A DNA stretch of 64,000 nt. Source: Rhizophagus prolifer (Eukaryota; Glomeromycota; Glomeromycetes; Glomerales; Glomeraceae). A program made the position numbers and the translations under genes. The stretch covers positions 1-64,000 of the forward strand of contig NQWY01033936.1 of NCBI GenBank assembly GCA_019425655.1. Reading direction: 5' to 3'. Under the pieces are notes generated by a model that saw only the letters and a list, made by a program, of their open reading frames with translations, was not told the DNA's origin and ran no database searches. Positions within the stretch are counted from its first letter, which is position 1; each line of letters begins with the position of its first letter. Positions 38,279 through 48,193 of this stretch are shown piece after piece.

Positions 38279-39893
38279 ATGAGTAAAACGCCTCGTTATT
38301 TAGAAACACCACCCGACTGGACACCAGACGAGCAACCGACTTTGCCGGGTTCACCAGCAGCAATTGCACACTCTATACCTAAGCGGAGCCCTTTCGGCAA
38401 GTTTAAGTAATGGTTTTATTACGGCAAATTTACCTTTAATTCAAGGTGAATATGGACTGACGCCTTCCGAAGCTGCTTGGCTACCTGCTGCTTATGTCAT
38501 GGCAAATGTCAGCTCAAACCTGATTTTGTTTAAAGCCCGGCAACAGTATGGCCTGAGAGTATTTTCAGAAATAGGGCTGGTCATCTTTATTGCGGTACTT
38601 GTTTTGCACATTTTTGTGCATACCTATGAAATGGCCCTATTTGCAAGGGTTGTGGCAGGTTTGGCAGGAGCGCCACTCAGCTCTTTAGGTATGTATTACA
38701 CCATGCAGGCTTTTAAAAAAGCAGATATGGCAAAAGGTATATATATTGCCTTCGGTTTTCAGCAGTTAGGGGTTCCCGTCGCTTGGATTATTTCTCCATT
38801 TCTTGTTAGTACAGACAGTTGGTCTGTTCTTTACACCTTTGAGCTAGGTTTAGCACTTTGTTGTTTAGCCATGGTTGTTTCATTGAAACTACCACGAAGC
38901 TTACGTATTTATGTATTTGAGAAGCAGGATTTCTTTACCTTTGCTTTACTGGCTCCCGGTTTTGCATGCTTATGTATTGTGCTTACACAAGGCCCAATTT
39001 TATGGTGGTTTAATAGTGAATGGCTTGCTTACGTTTTAATTGCTGGCTTTAGTTTGGTTGTTCTTGGTTTGCTCTATGAACACTATCGAGCCAATCCATT
39101 AATTATGACACGTTGGCTAGGTACTGCTTCGACCTTGCGTTTCATTTTTGGTGCTTTTGCTATTCGACTTCTAATGTCAGAGCAAAGCTATGCTGCGGTT
39201 AATTTCTTAAAAGCTATGGGAATGGGGCCTGATCAGTTTGTACCTCTTTATGTAGTGATATTTATCGGGATTTTAAGCGGAACGCTGTTTAGTGCACTGA
39301 CTTTTTCACGTGAACGAATTATCTTCCACTTACTTTTCGCAGAATTCTTAATTCTGGTTGCATGCGGACTAGATTACCACTTAACCAGTGATGTTCGGCC
39401 TGTGAACTTCTTTGCAAGTCAGTTCTTAGTAGGCTTCGCAGGTGGTTTATTTATTGGGCCTTTACTGCTTATTGGCTTTGCCCAAACTTTGGCTAAAGGT
39501 CCTTCGTATGTAGTGACTTTTATTGTCTTGTTTTCTGCAACTCAAACCTTTGGTGGCCTTGTCGGGTCTTCTTTCTTCTCGACCTATCAACAACACCGCA
39601 CACAGAACTATCAAGTCGAGATTATTAAAGATTTAGAACAATCAGATCCGTTAGTTTCTCAAAGGCTCTCCACCTATCAACGTAGTGCAGCCATCACAAC
39701 AAATGACCCGGCATTACAAACGACTCAGGCCATGCGCACACTCAATCAAGTAGTCACCCGTGAAGCCCAAGTGCGCGCCTACAATGATGTTATTGCGTTA
39801 AACGGTATTTTTGCTATCGCACTGCTCTTATGGGGTGGATTTAACATTGCGCGTAGTAAATATCTACAACGTAGAGGAATTAGCCGCCCTTAA
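38279..39893 (+). pseudogene. MFS multidrug-type efflux pump, frame broken near the N-terminus
   Basis: A 14-TM DHA2/EmrB-like pump is coded from 38364 on (TANLPLIQGEYGLTPSEAAWLPAAYVMAN and onward), but that frame begins only at a TTG without SD. The well-placed ATG at 38279 has a perfect GAGGGA SD and codes the Pro-rich tail usual before TM1 (MSKTPRYLETPPDW ... SPAAIAH), yet ends at a TAA at 38408-38410. The two frames differ by +1 and overlap around 38364-38410. TM1 may be shortened. It may be a dead gene, a sequencing error, or a ribosomal shift. HlyD partner follows. Confidence 0.75.
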
Positions 39894-39933
39894 AGGCTTT
39901 TGTTATTGATGAAATAGAAATTGAGATTGATAT

Positions 39934-41035
39934 ATGTCAGATGATCAAAACAAACCGGAACAATCACCTGCTCAGGTTCCTGCCAACGAGCCAAAGTAAA
40001 TTGATTCCGACAAAAAGCTCAACTCTGTTCTGGATGTTGGGAGTCCTTATTATCGGTATTTTAGTAATTTTATGGGCATGGAGAATTGGTCCTTTTGCAA
40101 CGAGTGTCCAGCAAACTGACAATAGTTATGTCAAAGGTAAAACTACGATTTTATCTTCACAAATTAATGGCTACATTAAAGATGTATTAGTCAAAGACTT
40201 TGATCACGTTAAAAAGGGTCAAGTGTTAATGCACATTGATGCAACCACTTATGACCAAAAAGTAACTCAGGCAGCTTCTGGGGTTGAACAAGCTAAAAAT
40301 ACTTTAGCCAACCAAACCCAATCCATTGCTCAGAAGCAAGCTGATATTGTGGCGGCGCAAGCTAAAGTCGATCAAGCAAAAGCTCAATACGAACTCTCTT
40401 TAGCTCAGCTTAGACGTTACCAACAGCTAGGAAATAGTGGTGCAGCCTCTAAATCTGAGCAAGATAAAGCCGCGGCCGATGCTGAAAATAACCTTGCAGC
40501 ACTTAAACAGGCAGAAGCGAATGTTTTAGTTGCTAAAGAGGCTTTGAAAACCGCACAGGTCGCAGAAGCTGGCTTAGAAGCACAAGTTTCAAGTGCTAAA
40601 GCACAGTTAGACCAAGCACAGACCACCAAAGACTATAGCGTTATTGTTGCTCCAATGGATGGTCAACTGGGTGAAGTAAACCCTCGTGTTGGACAATATG
40701 TCGCGGCAGGCTCACAGTTACTCTACTTAATTCCACAGCAAACTTGGGTGATTGCTAACTTTAAAGAAACCCAAATTGCCAATATGCGAATTGGTCAAAA
40801 AGCATGGTTTACTGTCGATGCCATGAACCACAAAAAATTTACAGGCCATGTTGAGCAAATCTCACCTGCTGCAGGTTCAGAGTTCAGTGTGTTAAAGCCA
40901 GACAATGCGACAGGCAACTTTACTAAAGTTGTGCAACGCATAGCTGTACGCATCACCATAGACCCGAATCAGGAAGGAATGGAACACTTACGCCCTGGTA
41001 TGTCAGTAATTACTTCTGTCGATACAAGTTCTTAA
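39934..41035 (+). pseudogene. HlyD/EmrA-type efflux adaptor, frame broken near the N-terminus
   Basis: The 364-residue frame from 39941 has one membrane helix (FWMLGVLIIGILVILWAW), a biotinyl-lipoyl half (SSQINGYIKDVLVKDFDHVKKGQVL), a long coiled coil of Gln/Ala repeats, and the second lipoyl half (IVAPMDGQLGEVNPRVGQYV). It should link the MFS pump to an outer-membrane channel. The better-placed ATG at 39934 has a GAG SD and codes a hydrophilic Pro/Gln-rich start (MSDDQNKPEQSPAQVP) that stops at TAA 39997-39999, one base out of phase. The usual acidic start plus helix would need the two frames in one. The ATG at 39941 may still give a working protein with a basic tail. Confidence 0.75.
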
Positions 41036-41037
41036 TC

Positions 41038-41065
41038 AGCTTTTTAAAGTTCTCTTTAAAAAGCT
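41038..41065 (+). terminator. Hairpin after the efflux operon
   Basis: AGCTTTTTAAAG / CTTTAAAAAGCT (41038-41049, 41054-41065), perfect 12-bp stem with a 4-base loop, 2 bases past the HlyD stop. No T-run follows on the plus strand, so termination may be weak. Confidence 0.6.
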
Positions 41066-41100
41066 ACAATGTGATCATTCATTATTTTTCTCAATTTCTA

Positions 41101-41982
41101 ATGTTTGATCACATTGCCCAACCGATTTCCTACCAGCACATTGAACTCCCCTCATCTGTTCATCTCGACATTAAAAGGATAGATCTAATTCATCCTCAAA
41201 TTTCGGGCAATAAATTTTTCAAACTAAAATACAATCTGCTTGCCGCAAAACAACAAGGTCTATCAACTACTTTGACTTTTGGTGGGGCTTATTCCAACCA
41301 TATTGCTGCAACTGCTTATGCAGCTCATCTTTTTGGCTTACATAGTATTGGAATTATTCGTGGTGAAGAGTTAGCGAGTAAGCCTCTTAACCCCACTTTG
41401 GCAAAAGCCCAAAGTCTGGGAATGCAGCTACATTTTGTCTCACGCAATGAGTATCGCTTGCGAGATGACGCAAATTATCTTCAAAAGCTAGGTCATCAGT
41501 TTCCTGAAACTTTTATTATTCCAGAAGGCGGCACCAATCAGCTAGCAGTTCAAGGTTGTCAGGAAATTCTTAGTGAGTATGATTTAGAGCAATACGATGT
41601 GATTTGCTGTGCAGTGGGAACCGCCGGAACGATTTCAGGTCTTATTGAAAGGAGTTCAGCACATCAAAAAGTTATGGGGTTTTCGGCTTTAAAAGGTGAC
41701 TTTTTACAACAAGAAATTCAACAGTGGACTAAAAAACAGAATTGGTCTCTGACAGATGCTTATTGCTGCGGAGGTTATGCCAAAACGTCACCTGAACTAT
41801 TTGCATTTATTGAGAGTTTTGAAGCGAAATATGCCGTGCCTCTTGAACCGATCTATACGGGAAAAATGATGTTCGGTCTGTTTGACCTTATAAAGAATCA
41901 TTACTTTCCTGAAGGAACTCGTATTCTGGCTATTCATTCTGGTGGTTTACAGGCAGATATAAGAAATAAATCGCACCAATAA
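41101..41982 (+). CDS. PLP-dependent ACC deaminase/D-cysteine desulfhydrase family enzyme
   Basis: A fold-type II PLP enzyme, 293 residues from ATG 41101 (an in-frame GTG at 41071 adds ten). The PLP lysine is in SGNKFFKLKYNL, the conserved Asn-His is in FGGAYSNHIAATA, IPEGGTNQLAVQG follows, and the phosphate-binding loop is AVGTAGTISG; the C-terminal tyrosine is in PIYTGKMMFGL. Relatives break D-cysteine or 1-aminocyclopropane-1-carboxylate, or have other amino-acid substrates; which one is not decided by sequence. No SD is clear at either start. Confidence 0.85.
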   Translation: MFDHIAQPISYQHIELPSSVHLDIKRIDLIHPQISGNKFFKLKYNLLAAKQQGLSTTLTFGGAYSNHIAATAYAAHLFGLHSIGIIRGEELASKPLNPTLAKAQSLGMQLHFVSRNEYRLRDDANYLQKLGHQFPETFIIPEGGTNQLAVQGCQEILSEYDLEQYDVICCAVGTAGTISGLIERSSAHQKVMGFSALKGDFLQQEIQQWTKKQNWSLTDAYCCGGYAKTSPELFAFIESFEAKYAVPLEPIYTGKMMFGLFDLIKNHYFPEGTRILAIHSGGLQADIRNKSHQ

Positions 41983-42097
41983 TTTACTCATTTTAGTTAA
42001 GGTTTTCTCTACGGCAATAAATGTCTTTAGCACGAGTAAGTGCTGACATGGTAGTATATGCCCCTTTTTAATTTTCACGATTAATCGAGAATCTCTT

Positions 42098-43297
42098 ATG
42101 TCTAACAGTCATGTCGATGTCATTGTCTTAGGTGCAGGCGCTTCTGGACTCATGTTGGCTGCACATGCTGCTAAACGAGGGCGCTCGGTTTTAATTTTAG
42201 AAAAAGCCAACAAAGTTGGTAAAAAGATTTTAATGTCGGGCGGTGGGAAATGTAACTTTACCAACCTCTATGTAGAGCCTGACAACTATATTTCTCATAA
42301 TCCACACTTTGTCATTTCTGCCCTGTCACGCTATAGCAACTGGGACTTTATCGGTTTGGTATGTGACTACAAAATTGCATATGAAGAACGAAAACACGGG
42401 CAATTATTTACGCTAAACGGCGCTAAAGAAATTTTAGAGATGTTGGTGAGTGAGTGTAATAAAACCAACAATGTTGAAATACAAACCCATTGTGAAGTTG
42501 GGCAGATCGATCCATTAGAACAAGGCGGTTTTTCTGTACACACCAACCAAGGTCGTTTTAGCTGTGAGTCATTAGTCGTTGCTACAGGCGGCTTATCCAT
42601 TCCGACTTTGGGTGGTTCTGGATTTGGCTATGAACTGGCACAAAAATTTGGACATACAGTTTTCCCTACCCGTGCTGGTTTAGTTCCATTTACTTTTTCA
42701 GATCATATTAAAGAAGTCACCACACGCTTAAGTGGTAATGCTTTAGATGTGACTTTAAGCAACTCAAAAAATAGCTTTACTGAAGCGTTATTATTTACCC
42801 ACCGTGGATTAAGTGGACCAAGTTCCCTACAGCTTTCTAACTATTGGAATACTGGGGAAAGTTTTAAAATTGACTTTTTCCCAAGCCAAGATTTGGCAGC
42901 TTATTTAAAAGACAAAAAGAAAGCACAGCCTAAAGTTTTATTGCGCACCCTTCTGAATGAATTTACGGCGAAAAGTATTGTACAAGAGCTACAACAACTC
43001 ATATGGCCAGAGCATAGCGAAACGGCGATTGGTAATATTAGTGATGCACAACTAGAGCATATTGCCGAGCAGTTACATGGTTTTTCGGTTAAACCATCAG
43101 GCACTGAAGGATACCGTACTGCCGAAGTGACCTTAGGTGGAATTGATACAACCGAAGTTTCATCTAAAACACTCGAAAGCAAAAAGCAGAAAGGACTGTT
43201 CTTTATTGGAGAAGTACTTGATGTAACCGGCCATTTAGGAGGTTATAACTTCCAATGGGCTTGGTCTTCTGCTTATGCAGCAGCACAATATGTTTAA
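42098..43297 (+). CDS. BaiN/YhiN-family FAD-dependent oxidoreductase (HI0933-like)
   Basis: 399 residues. The N-terminal FAD dinucleotide fold is VIVLGAGASGLMLAAHAAKRG, followed by the family motif KKILMSGGGKCNFTN, VVATGGLSIPTLGGSGFGYELA, and the C-terminal GEVLDVTGHLGGYNFQWAW that closes on FAD. The physiological role of the bacterial family outside bile-acid metabolism is unclear. It is a single gene with no close upstream partner. Length and motifs are complete. Confidence 0.92.
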   Translation: MSNSHVDVIVLGAGASGLMLAAHAAKRGRSVLILEKANKVGKKILMSGGGKCNFTNLYVEPDNYISHNPHFVISALSRYSNWDFIGLVCDYKIAYEERKHGQLFTLNGAKEILEMLVSECNKTNNVEIQTHCEVGQIDPLEQGGFSVHTNQGRFSCESLVVATGGLSIPTLGGSGFGYELAQKFGHTVFPTRAGLVPFTFSDHIKEVTTRLSGNALDVTLSNSKNSFTEALLFTHRGLSGPSSLQLSNYWNTGESFKIDFFPSQDLAAYLKDKKKAQPKVLLRTLLNEFTAKSIVQELQQLIWPEHSETAIGNISDAQLEHIAEQLHGFSVKPSGTEGYRTAEVTLGGIDTTEVSSKTLESKKQKGLFFIGEVLDVTGHLGGYNFQWAWSSAYAAAQYV

Positions 43298-43309
43298 ATG
43301 CGGAATAAG

Positions 43310-43480
43310 CTAATTTGCTGCTTTAGACTCACTTGATGATTTTTCAGCATCACGTGTATGCGTTGTTGCCTGTTTTGATGAATCAGATTTGCTAAATACA
43401 AATTTATAAGCACTTGCTAAAAAACCAACGGTAATCCCAGCAATTACAACAGGTGCTAAAAAACGACCAGGTTTTTTCAT
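43310..43480 (-). CDS. Small membrane protein, 56 residues
   Basis: A 56-residue frame: MKKPGRFLAPVV, one hydrophobic helix (VVIAGITVGFLASAYKFVF), and a Ser/Thr/Lys-rich tail ending SKAAN. GAGG SD 8 bases before the ATG. It lies just 12 bases from the convergent BaiN-like gene, and 126 bases downstream of the conserved-TM-helix gene on the same strand. No family recognised; the good SD and clean helix make it a real gene. Confidence 0.65.
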   Translation of the reverse strand: MKKPGRFLAPVVIAGITVGFLASAYKFVFSKSDSSKQATTHTRDAEKSSSESKAAN

Positions 43481-43510
43481 CGTATTTTCCTCACTTATTT
43501 GTTTTTATAG

Positions 43511-43548
43511 CTGTCAAAGACAGAACGACCACTCATATAGAGTGGTCG
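43511..43548. repeat. Two adjacent hairpins between the small protein and the TM-helix gene
   Basis: CTGTC-AAA-GACAG (43511-43523) and CGACCACTC-ATATA-GAGTGGTCG (43526-43548). The second has a perfect 9-bp stem. No strong T-run; it may still act as a terminator or RNA-processing site for the gene at 43607. Confidence 0.6.
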
Positions 43549-43606
43549 AACTTATCACAAAAATCAAAGATTTTTTGTACGGTTTATCTGAAAATTAGTT
43601 CACTCA

Positions 43607-45243
43607 CTAAATTTCATCATTTTCCCCGGTAGAGCCAAATGGTTTATTTACAGGTGGTTGTGCTGGGTTTACCTGTGCAAAATCTGCGGGTTTTGCATCA
43701 GATGGAACCGTTGATGGTGGAGTTGTCGTGGTTGATGAAGTTGGAGTTGAAGACGTACTCGCTGTTGTTGTTGTAGGTGGTTGATATAAAGGATTTGGAT
43801 GATTTGCTTCTTTTTTCGCTTTATCAAGCAAATCAGATAGTAATCTTTCTGCTGGTTGGCGACCACCCAAACGCCTAGAGTTAAACCAAATGCAAGGTTC
43901 ACAATCGAATCAGCAATACCCATCGCTTTTAAACCAAGCGCAAGAACTAAGCCGATAATCAAGACACGCACCAAACTACCTAACCAACGTGAACTATTAT
44001 ATTCACCACGTTGAACTACGTTCGCCACAACATTGGCAAGCCAGAAACCAATCACCAAAATCACAGCGCCCAATAGAATGTTTGCACCGAAGTGGATAAA
44101 CATTGCGATTAGACCACTAATCTGTTCAAAGCCAAGACGGTCAGCAGCTTCAGAAACTGCAAACAACATGGTAAAGAACACAATTAACCAGCCAACAGCA
44201 CCAGAGACTTTAGTTTGACCTAAAAAGCGTTGTACATCTAATTTTGCTGGAATTTCATCAACACCTGTTCCTGCAATCAGTTCGGCAACCAAGCGTCCAA
44301 CAAAACGAGAAACAATATAAGCAACAAGTAGAATTAAACCAGCAGCAATAATGTTTGGAATCGCTTGCAAGATTTCATTCAGCATTGCTGTCGCAGGTTG
44401 AGAAATGGTCTGAATACCCAAAGCTTCAAATGCCACAATCAATGTCGTAATGATAATAATGGCAAAAACAAATGAACCTAAGAATTTGCCTACATTTGAA
44501 TTTTTGAAAAGACCAATTTTTTCAGCTTGAGCTTGAACACCTAAGCTATTGATTAAACCTTCAACAATACCGCGTACAATTTTTGCCAAGATATAACCAA
44601 CAAAAACGATAACGCCAGCAATAAAGATATTTGGTAAGAAGGCAATTGCCTCATTCACCATGTTTTGAACAGGAATAAGTAAACCTGTTAATCCCAAGAT
44701 TGAGAGAACAATAGGAAGGAAAAGTAATAGTACAAGCCAGTAAAGAATTTCACCGATATTTTGACTGATTCCTCCTACACCCACTTCACTACTTAACTTA
44801 TCATCAAGTTGCGTTCTAGATAGCACATTGGTGATCCCTGCTCGCACCAGTCGAGCAACTATCCAGCCAATAAAGCCCACCACCACCGCAGCAATAATAT
44901 TTGGAATGTAAACAAGTACCTGATTCACCATATTGCTAAATGGACCACTTACTCCACTAATGTTGAGTACATTTAAAGCAGCAACAACGGCAAGAATCAA
45001 AATAAACCAAAATATGACTTTGGAGACGAGACCTTCTATATTGGGAGTACGCCCTGTAGCTGAAGATAATTTGGCATTGGTATTTAATTTTTGCAGAAGT
45101 TTTTTTACCCCTGCTGCTACCACTAAAGCGATTATCCAGCCAACCAGTAAGATGACAATTGCAGCCAAAATAGGATGAAACTGATCCCAGTAATACATCG
45201 CATCAAACTGAGCGCCGCGAGGCCCATTAAAAAATTCATTCAT
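43607..45243 (-). pseudogene. Conserved-TM-helix (mechanosensitive-channel type) membrane protein, C-terminal part out of frame
   Basis: The 45243 ATG opens a protein of repeated membrane units (VLVYIPNIIAAVVVGFIGWIVARLVR, AFLPNIFIAGVIVFVGYILAKIVR, AIPNIIAAGLILLVAYIVSRFVG), as in CmpX-like conserved TM helix proteins. After about residue 456 (AFGLTLGVW) the frame turns into Gln/Leu-rich nonsense. The true tail is in another frame (43868-43607): GGRQPAERLLSDLLDKAKKEANH, then a Thr/Ser/Pro-rich end. Relatives have a hydrophobic stretch between GLTLG and GGRQP, which seems lost with the frame. Host osmotic or envelope stress role is inferred from the family. Confidence 0.8.
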
Positions 45244-45410
45244 ATTGTTATGTCCTCAATTGTTATGTTCTTTTCAGTGTTATCAATAAATGAAAAACAC
45301 CAGTTCGTTGTAAAAAATGACGATAAATGCGGTCTATGTCACCTTATGTTTTGAATATTTTTCAATCAACAACCTTCTGCATAAATACAACAAATTGATG
45401 CAAAAGATTG

Positions 45411-45446
45411 CAAAAAAAGCCTTCAGGGCACATCCTAAAGGCTTTC
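45411..45446 (-). terminator. Terminator after the 75-residue membrane protein
   Basis: AAAGCCTT / AAGGCTTT (45416-45423, 45438-45445), 14-base loop with an inner AGG/CCT pair, and T7 on the minus strand (45412-45418). Confidence 0.82.
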
Positions 45447-45470
45447 TATCAAGATATACTGTTGTGCTTA

Positions 45471-45698
45471 CTATCCTTTGTAAGTTTTCAAATCAGAACT
45501 ACCCATCATGACATGTGGCGTGCTCTCATGTTGAAAAGCTCCTTCTTCTTTAGGCGTTTTGCTATGATCAGCAACCATGTAGACGATGAGTGCAATAAGA
45601 AAAAGCCCAACAATAATTAAAATATAAACTGGCAATCTTCTTTTTTTCGCAGTTTCTTCAGGACTCGTCACATGAGGTGGTTTTGAAAAATCATGCAT
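45471..45698 (-). CDS. Small single-TM membrane protein, 75 residues
   Basis: MHDFSKPPHVTSPEETAKKRR is a hydrophilic basic start, then one helix (LPVYILIIVGLFLIALIVYMV) and a His/Ser-rich tail. Positive-inside rule puts the N-terminus in the cytoplasm. It lies upstream of the conserved-TM-helix gene on the same strand but with its own terminator between. Function unknown, no family recognised. Confidence 0.65.
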   Translation of the reverse strand: MHDFSKPPHVTSPEETAKKRRLPVYILIIVGLFLIALIVYMVADHSKTPKEEGAFQHESTPHVMMGSSDLKTYKG

Positions 45699-45987
45699 CT
45701 TCTTTCCCCTCTTCTATTATCATTAACTTTATAATCATCATAACAATTTGATTTGTTGCATTGTGTGAAAAAGCATTATGCGTAGGTGACTAGGTTTGCA
45801 AAACTCTACTTTTAAAATAATAAATTTAGTATAAAATTTAGCCACATTAATTTTGACTATTAAAAATATAATCTCATTTTATTCATCACCTTCTTCAAAA
45901 CTCGATTTGTAATACAATATGTTTTAGCGCTTACTTTTTATAAAATAGGCTATAATAAGCCCCCTTGTTTTAAAGCTACTCAATTTT
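45699..45987. other. AT-rich intergenic region, divergent promoters expected
   Basis: 289 bases between the small membrane protein (minus) and the 140-residue gene (plus). Near the right end a plus-strand AATACAATATG and a GGCTATAATAAG stretch give a TATAAT at about 45951. No ORF or hairpin. Confidence 0.45.
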
Positions 45988-46410
45988 ATGATGTATCGTC
46001 AGCAAAGCGTAACTCTTGATCTCGACACTGACGTCACACATCAATGTTATTTGCATCAAACAAGAGATGAGCATCTCATTGGTATTATTGAATTTAATAA
46101 ACCAAGCTTCCAGTTAAAATGGGGTGATCTTGAGTATTTCCGTCGCCGTACCGAAGAGTTCTCGGTCATGCCATTCCCAGAATGTGTTAATGCGATGATT
46201 GTTGATATTCGTAATATCAATGTATTTCTGGATAATGAAGTCCCAATTTTACCGTGGCGTTTACTTGAAGAAGACTGCCCTGTTCGCTTGGTTGTTCCTC
46301 AAGATCGTCTTGAATATTATGCAGGTCTATTTGAACCAACTTGGCTTTCAACAGATGTCGACAGCGCGATTTCAGAAATTCGTGAATTTATGGATATGTT
46401 TGTCCATTAA
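45988..46410 (+). CDS. Conserved hypothetical cytoplasmic protein
   Basis: 140 residues, no signal peptide, no membrane helix, acidic. VNAMIVDIRNINVFLDNEVPILPW and RLVVPQDRLEYYAGLFEPTW suggest an alpha/beta fold reminiscent of STAS-like or SpoIIAA-like small proteins (a beta strand, IVDIRNI, then helix), but this is weak. Function unknown. The start may be either of two adjacent ATGs (45988, 45991). The end overlaps a hairpin with the stop codon in its loop. Confidence 0.7.
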   Translation: MMYRQQSVTLDLDTDVTHQCYLHQTRDEHLIGIIEFNKPSFQLKWGDLEYFRRRTEEFSVMPFPECVNAMIVDIRNINVFLDNEVPILPWRLLEEDCPVRLVVPQDRLEYYAGLFEPTWLSTDVDSAISEIREFMDMFVH

Positions 46411-46424
46411 TAAACATATCCATA
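46389..46424 (+). repeat. 3' hairpin containing the stop codon of the 140-residue gene
   Basis: TATGGATATGTTT / AAACATATCCATA (46389-46401, 46412-46424), perfect 13-bp stem; the TAA at 46408-46410 is in the 10-base loop. A-rich rather than T-rich sequence follows, so intrinsic termination on the plus strand is uncertain. Confidence 0.7.
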
Positions 46425-46457
46425 AAAAGTTTTCTTAAAATATTTTATTTTCGGTTT

Positions 46458-47219
46458 TTACCAATAATTCTCTACCGCAATATTTCCTTCACCACGACGA
46501 TTCATCGTCAAACCACGGCGTTTTAAAGCCTCTTTGGTATCATCTACCATTTGTGGGTTTCCACATAACATAACGTGACTGGTTGCTGAATTAAGTTCCA
46601 GACCTGCTGCTTTTTCTAACTCACCATTTTCGATTAAAACTGGTAAGCGCTCATGCAACGGCGCTGATGAGTCTCGGGTAATAATAGGAATAAATTTAAA
46701 GCCGTTATGCCCTTCCCCAAACGTTTCAGCAATCTCTTGAATACGATCGACATATGCCAATTCATCTGCAGTACGGACGCTATAAACCAAATTAATCTTT
46801 TGATAATTAGACCAAGTCTCAAAGTCTTGTAGCATCGACAAAAATGGAGCTAGACCTGTACCTGTTGCTAATAACCATAAATCATGCGGCAAAGGTTGCT
46901 GATAACGCGCCAAAGTCAGATAGCCATATGGAATTTTTTCCAAATAAAGCTCATCACCGACTTTCAAATGCTGTAGATTCGAAGTGAAGGCACCGTCTGG
47001 TACAACAATTGAGAAGAACTCTAGCGTTTCATCAAATGGAGAAGACACCACCGAATAAGCACGAACAACCAGTTCGTCACCTACCTTTAAACCTATACGC
47101 GCAAACTGACCTGCGGTAAATTTAAAATGCGAAGGGCGAGTCATGGTAAAGCTGAAAAGTGTTGGGGTCCAACGATGAACTGATAAAACTTTTTCTACGC
47201 TAAATTTTTCAATTGACAT
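46458..47219 (-). CDS. fpr: Ferredoxin-NADP+ reductase
   Basis: A 253-residue FAD enzyme moving electrons between NADPH and ferredoxin or flavodoxin. RAYSVVSSPFDE is the FAD-binding RxYS motif, LWLLATGTGLAPFLSML the NADP GTGxAP motif, VMLCGNPQMVDDT the nicotinamide-side motif, and the chain ends NIAVENYW with a terminal aromatic on the flavin. It faces a FinR-type regulator across 86 bases, as fprA and finR do in Pseudomonas, so redox-stress induction is likely. Confidence 0.94.
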   Translation of the reverse strand: MSIEKFSVEKVLSVHRWTPTLFSFTMTRPSHFKFTAGQFARIGLKVGDELVVRAYSVVSSPFDETLEFFSIVVPDGAFTSNLQHLKVGDELYLEKIPYGYLTLARYQQPLPHDLWLLATGTGLAPFLSMLQDFETWSNYQKINLVYSVRTADELAYVDRIQEIAETFGEGHNGFKFIPIITRDSSAPLHERLPVLIENGELEKAAGLELNSATSHVMLCGNPQMVDDTKEALKRRGLTMNRRGEGNIAVENYW

Positions 47220-47305
47220 GATTTCAACGTGGCATGAAATAGTGCGCTCATGTTAGCATGACAGCCGAAATAATGAATACTTTTAAACGTTAAGGCTTTT
47301 TAAAC

Positions 47306-48193
47306 ATGCGGATGACATTACGCCAGTTGGCTGTTTTTGTAGCAGTCGCCCAAGAAGGAACCGTTACTAAAGCCAGTGATGCGGTCAGACTGACGCAAAG
47401 TGCAGCTAGTATGGCTTTAGCCGATTTAGAAGACGGCTTAGGTGCTCCTTTATTTGATCGTTTAGGTAAGCGCTTACAGCTTAATGATCTTGGACGTTTT
47501 TTACTTCCTCAAGCATTAGAAATATTAGGACGTTGTGAAGCATTTGAACAAGCTGCCAAGGGTGAATTACAAAGTATTGATTTACGTATCGGTGCGACTT
47601 TAACCATTAGCGACTATTTAATGCCTGATTTAATGGCTAACTTTTTACAACGTCATCCGCAAGCACATTTACAACTTCAAGTGGGCAATACACGCCAAAT
47701 GATTGAAGCAGTAAATCAGTTCCAACTAGATTTAGCTTTAATTGAAGGTTCTTGTCACTTACCTCAACTCCAGTGTATTCATTGGCATGATGATGAGTTA
47801 GCAGTATGCTGTTCACCAGATCATCCTTTAACTCGTTTAAATCGTCCACTTACGCCTCAAGATTTTCATGACGTAGAATGGATTTTACGTGAAGAAGGAT
47901 CTGGTACGCGTGAAGTCTTTGATAATGCAATTTTGCAAGATCTACCAGATGCCAACATTCGCTTAACGCTTGGTCATAATGAAGCAATCTTGAAAATAGT
48001 GGCAGGTGGCTTAGGAATGTCTTGTATTTCTAGATTAGCGATTGAACCTTTAAGTGAGAAAGGTCAACTCGTTATTTTAGATACACCATTTTGGCAACTG
48101 ACCCGTCCGCTTTACATGCTGGTACATCGCCAAAAATATCAAGGCCCAGGACTTAAAGCATTTTTAAAATTCTGCGATGAAGATCAGGCTTAA
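47306..48193 (+). CDS. finR: LysR-family regulator, FinR-like
   Basis: 295 residues. The N-terminal helix-turn-helix is MTLRQLAVFVAVAQEGTVTKASDAVRLTQSAASM-like (about 3-62), and the rest is the LysR periplasmic-binding-like effector domain with no free Cys pair of the OxyR kind. The divergent neighbour fpr and similarity to Pseudomonas FinR, which activates fprA under superoxide and other stress, support the name. The stop lies in a perfect hairpin shared with the convergent Excalibur gene. Confidence 0.82.
   Translation: MRMTLRQLAVFVAVAQEGTVTKASDAVRLTQSAASMALADLEDGLGAPLFDRLGKRLQLNDLGRFLLPQALEILGRCEAFEQAAKGELQSIDLRIGATLTISDYLMPDLMANFLQRHPQAHLQLQVGNTRQMIEAVNQFQLDLALIEGSCHLPQLQCIHWHDDELAVCCSPDHPLTRLNRPLTPQDFHDVEWILREEGSGTREVFDNAILQDLPDANIRLTLGHNEAILKIVAGGLGMSCISRLAIEPLSEKGQLVILDTPFWQLTRPLYMLVHRQKYQGPGLKAFLKFCDEDQA

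Noticed and set aside
43607-43870. Separate 87-residue Thr/Pro-rich protein
   Set aside because: Starts mid-frame without SD; it is the natural C-terminus of the TM-helix protein.
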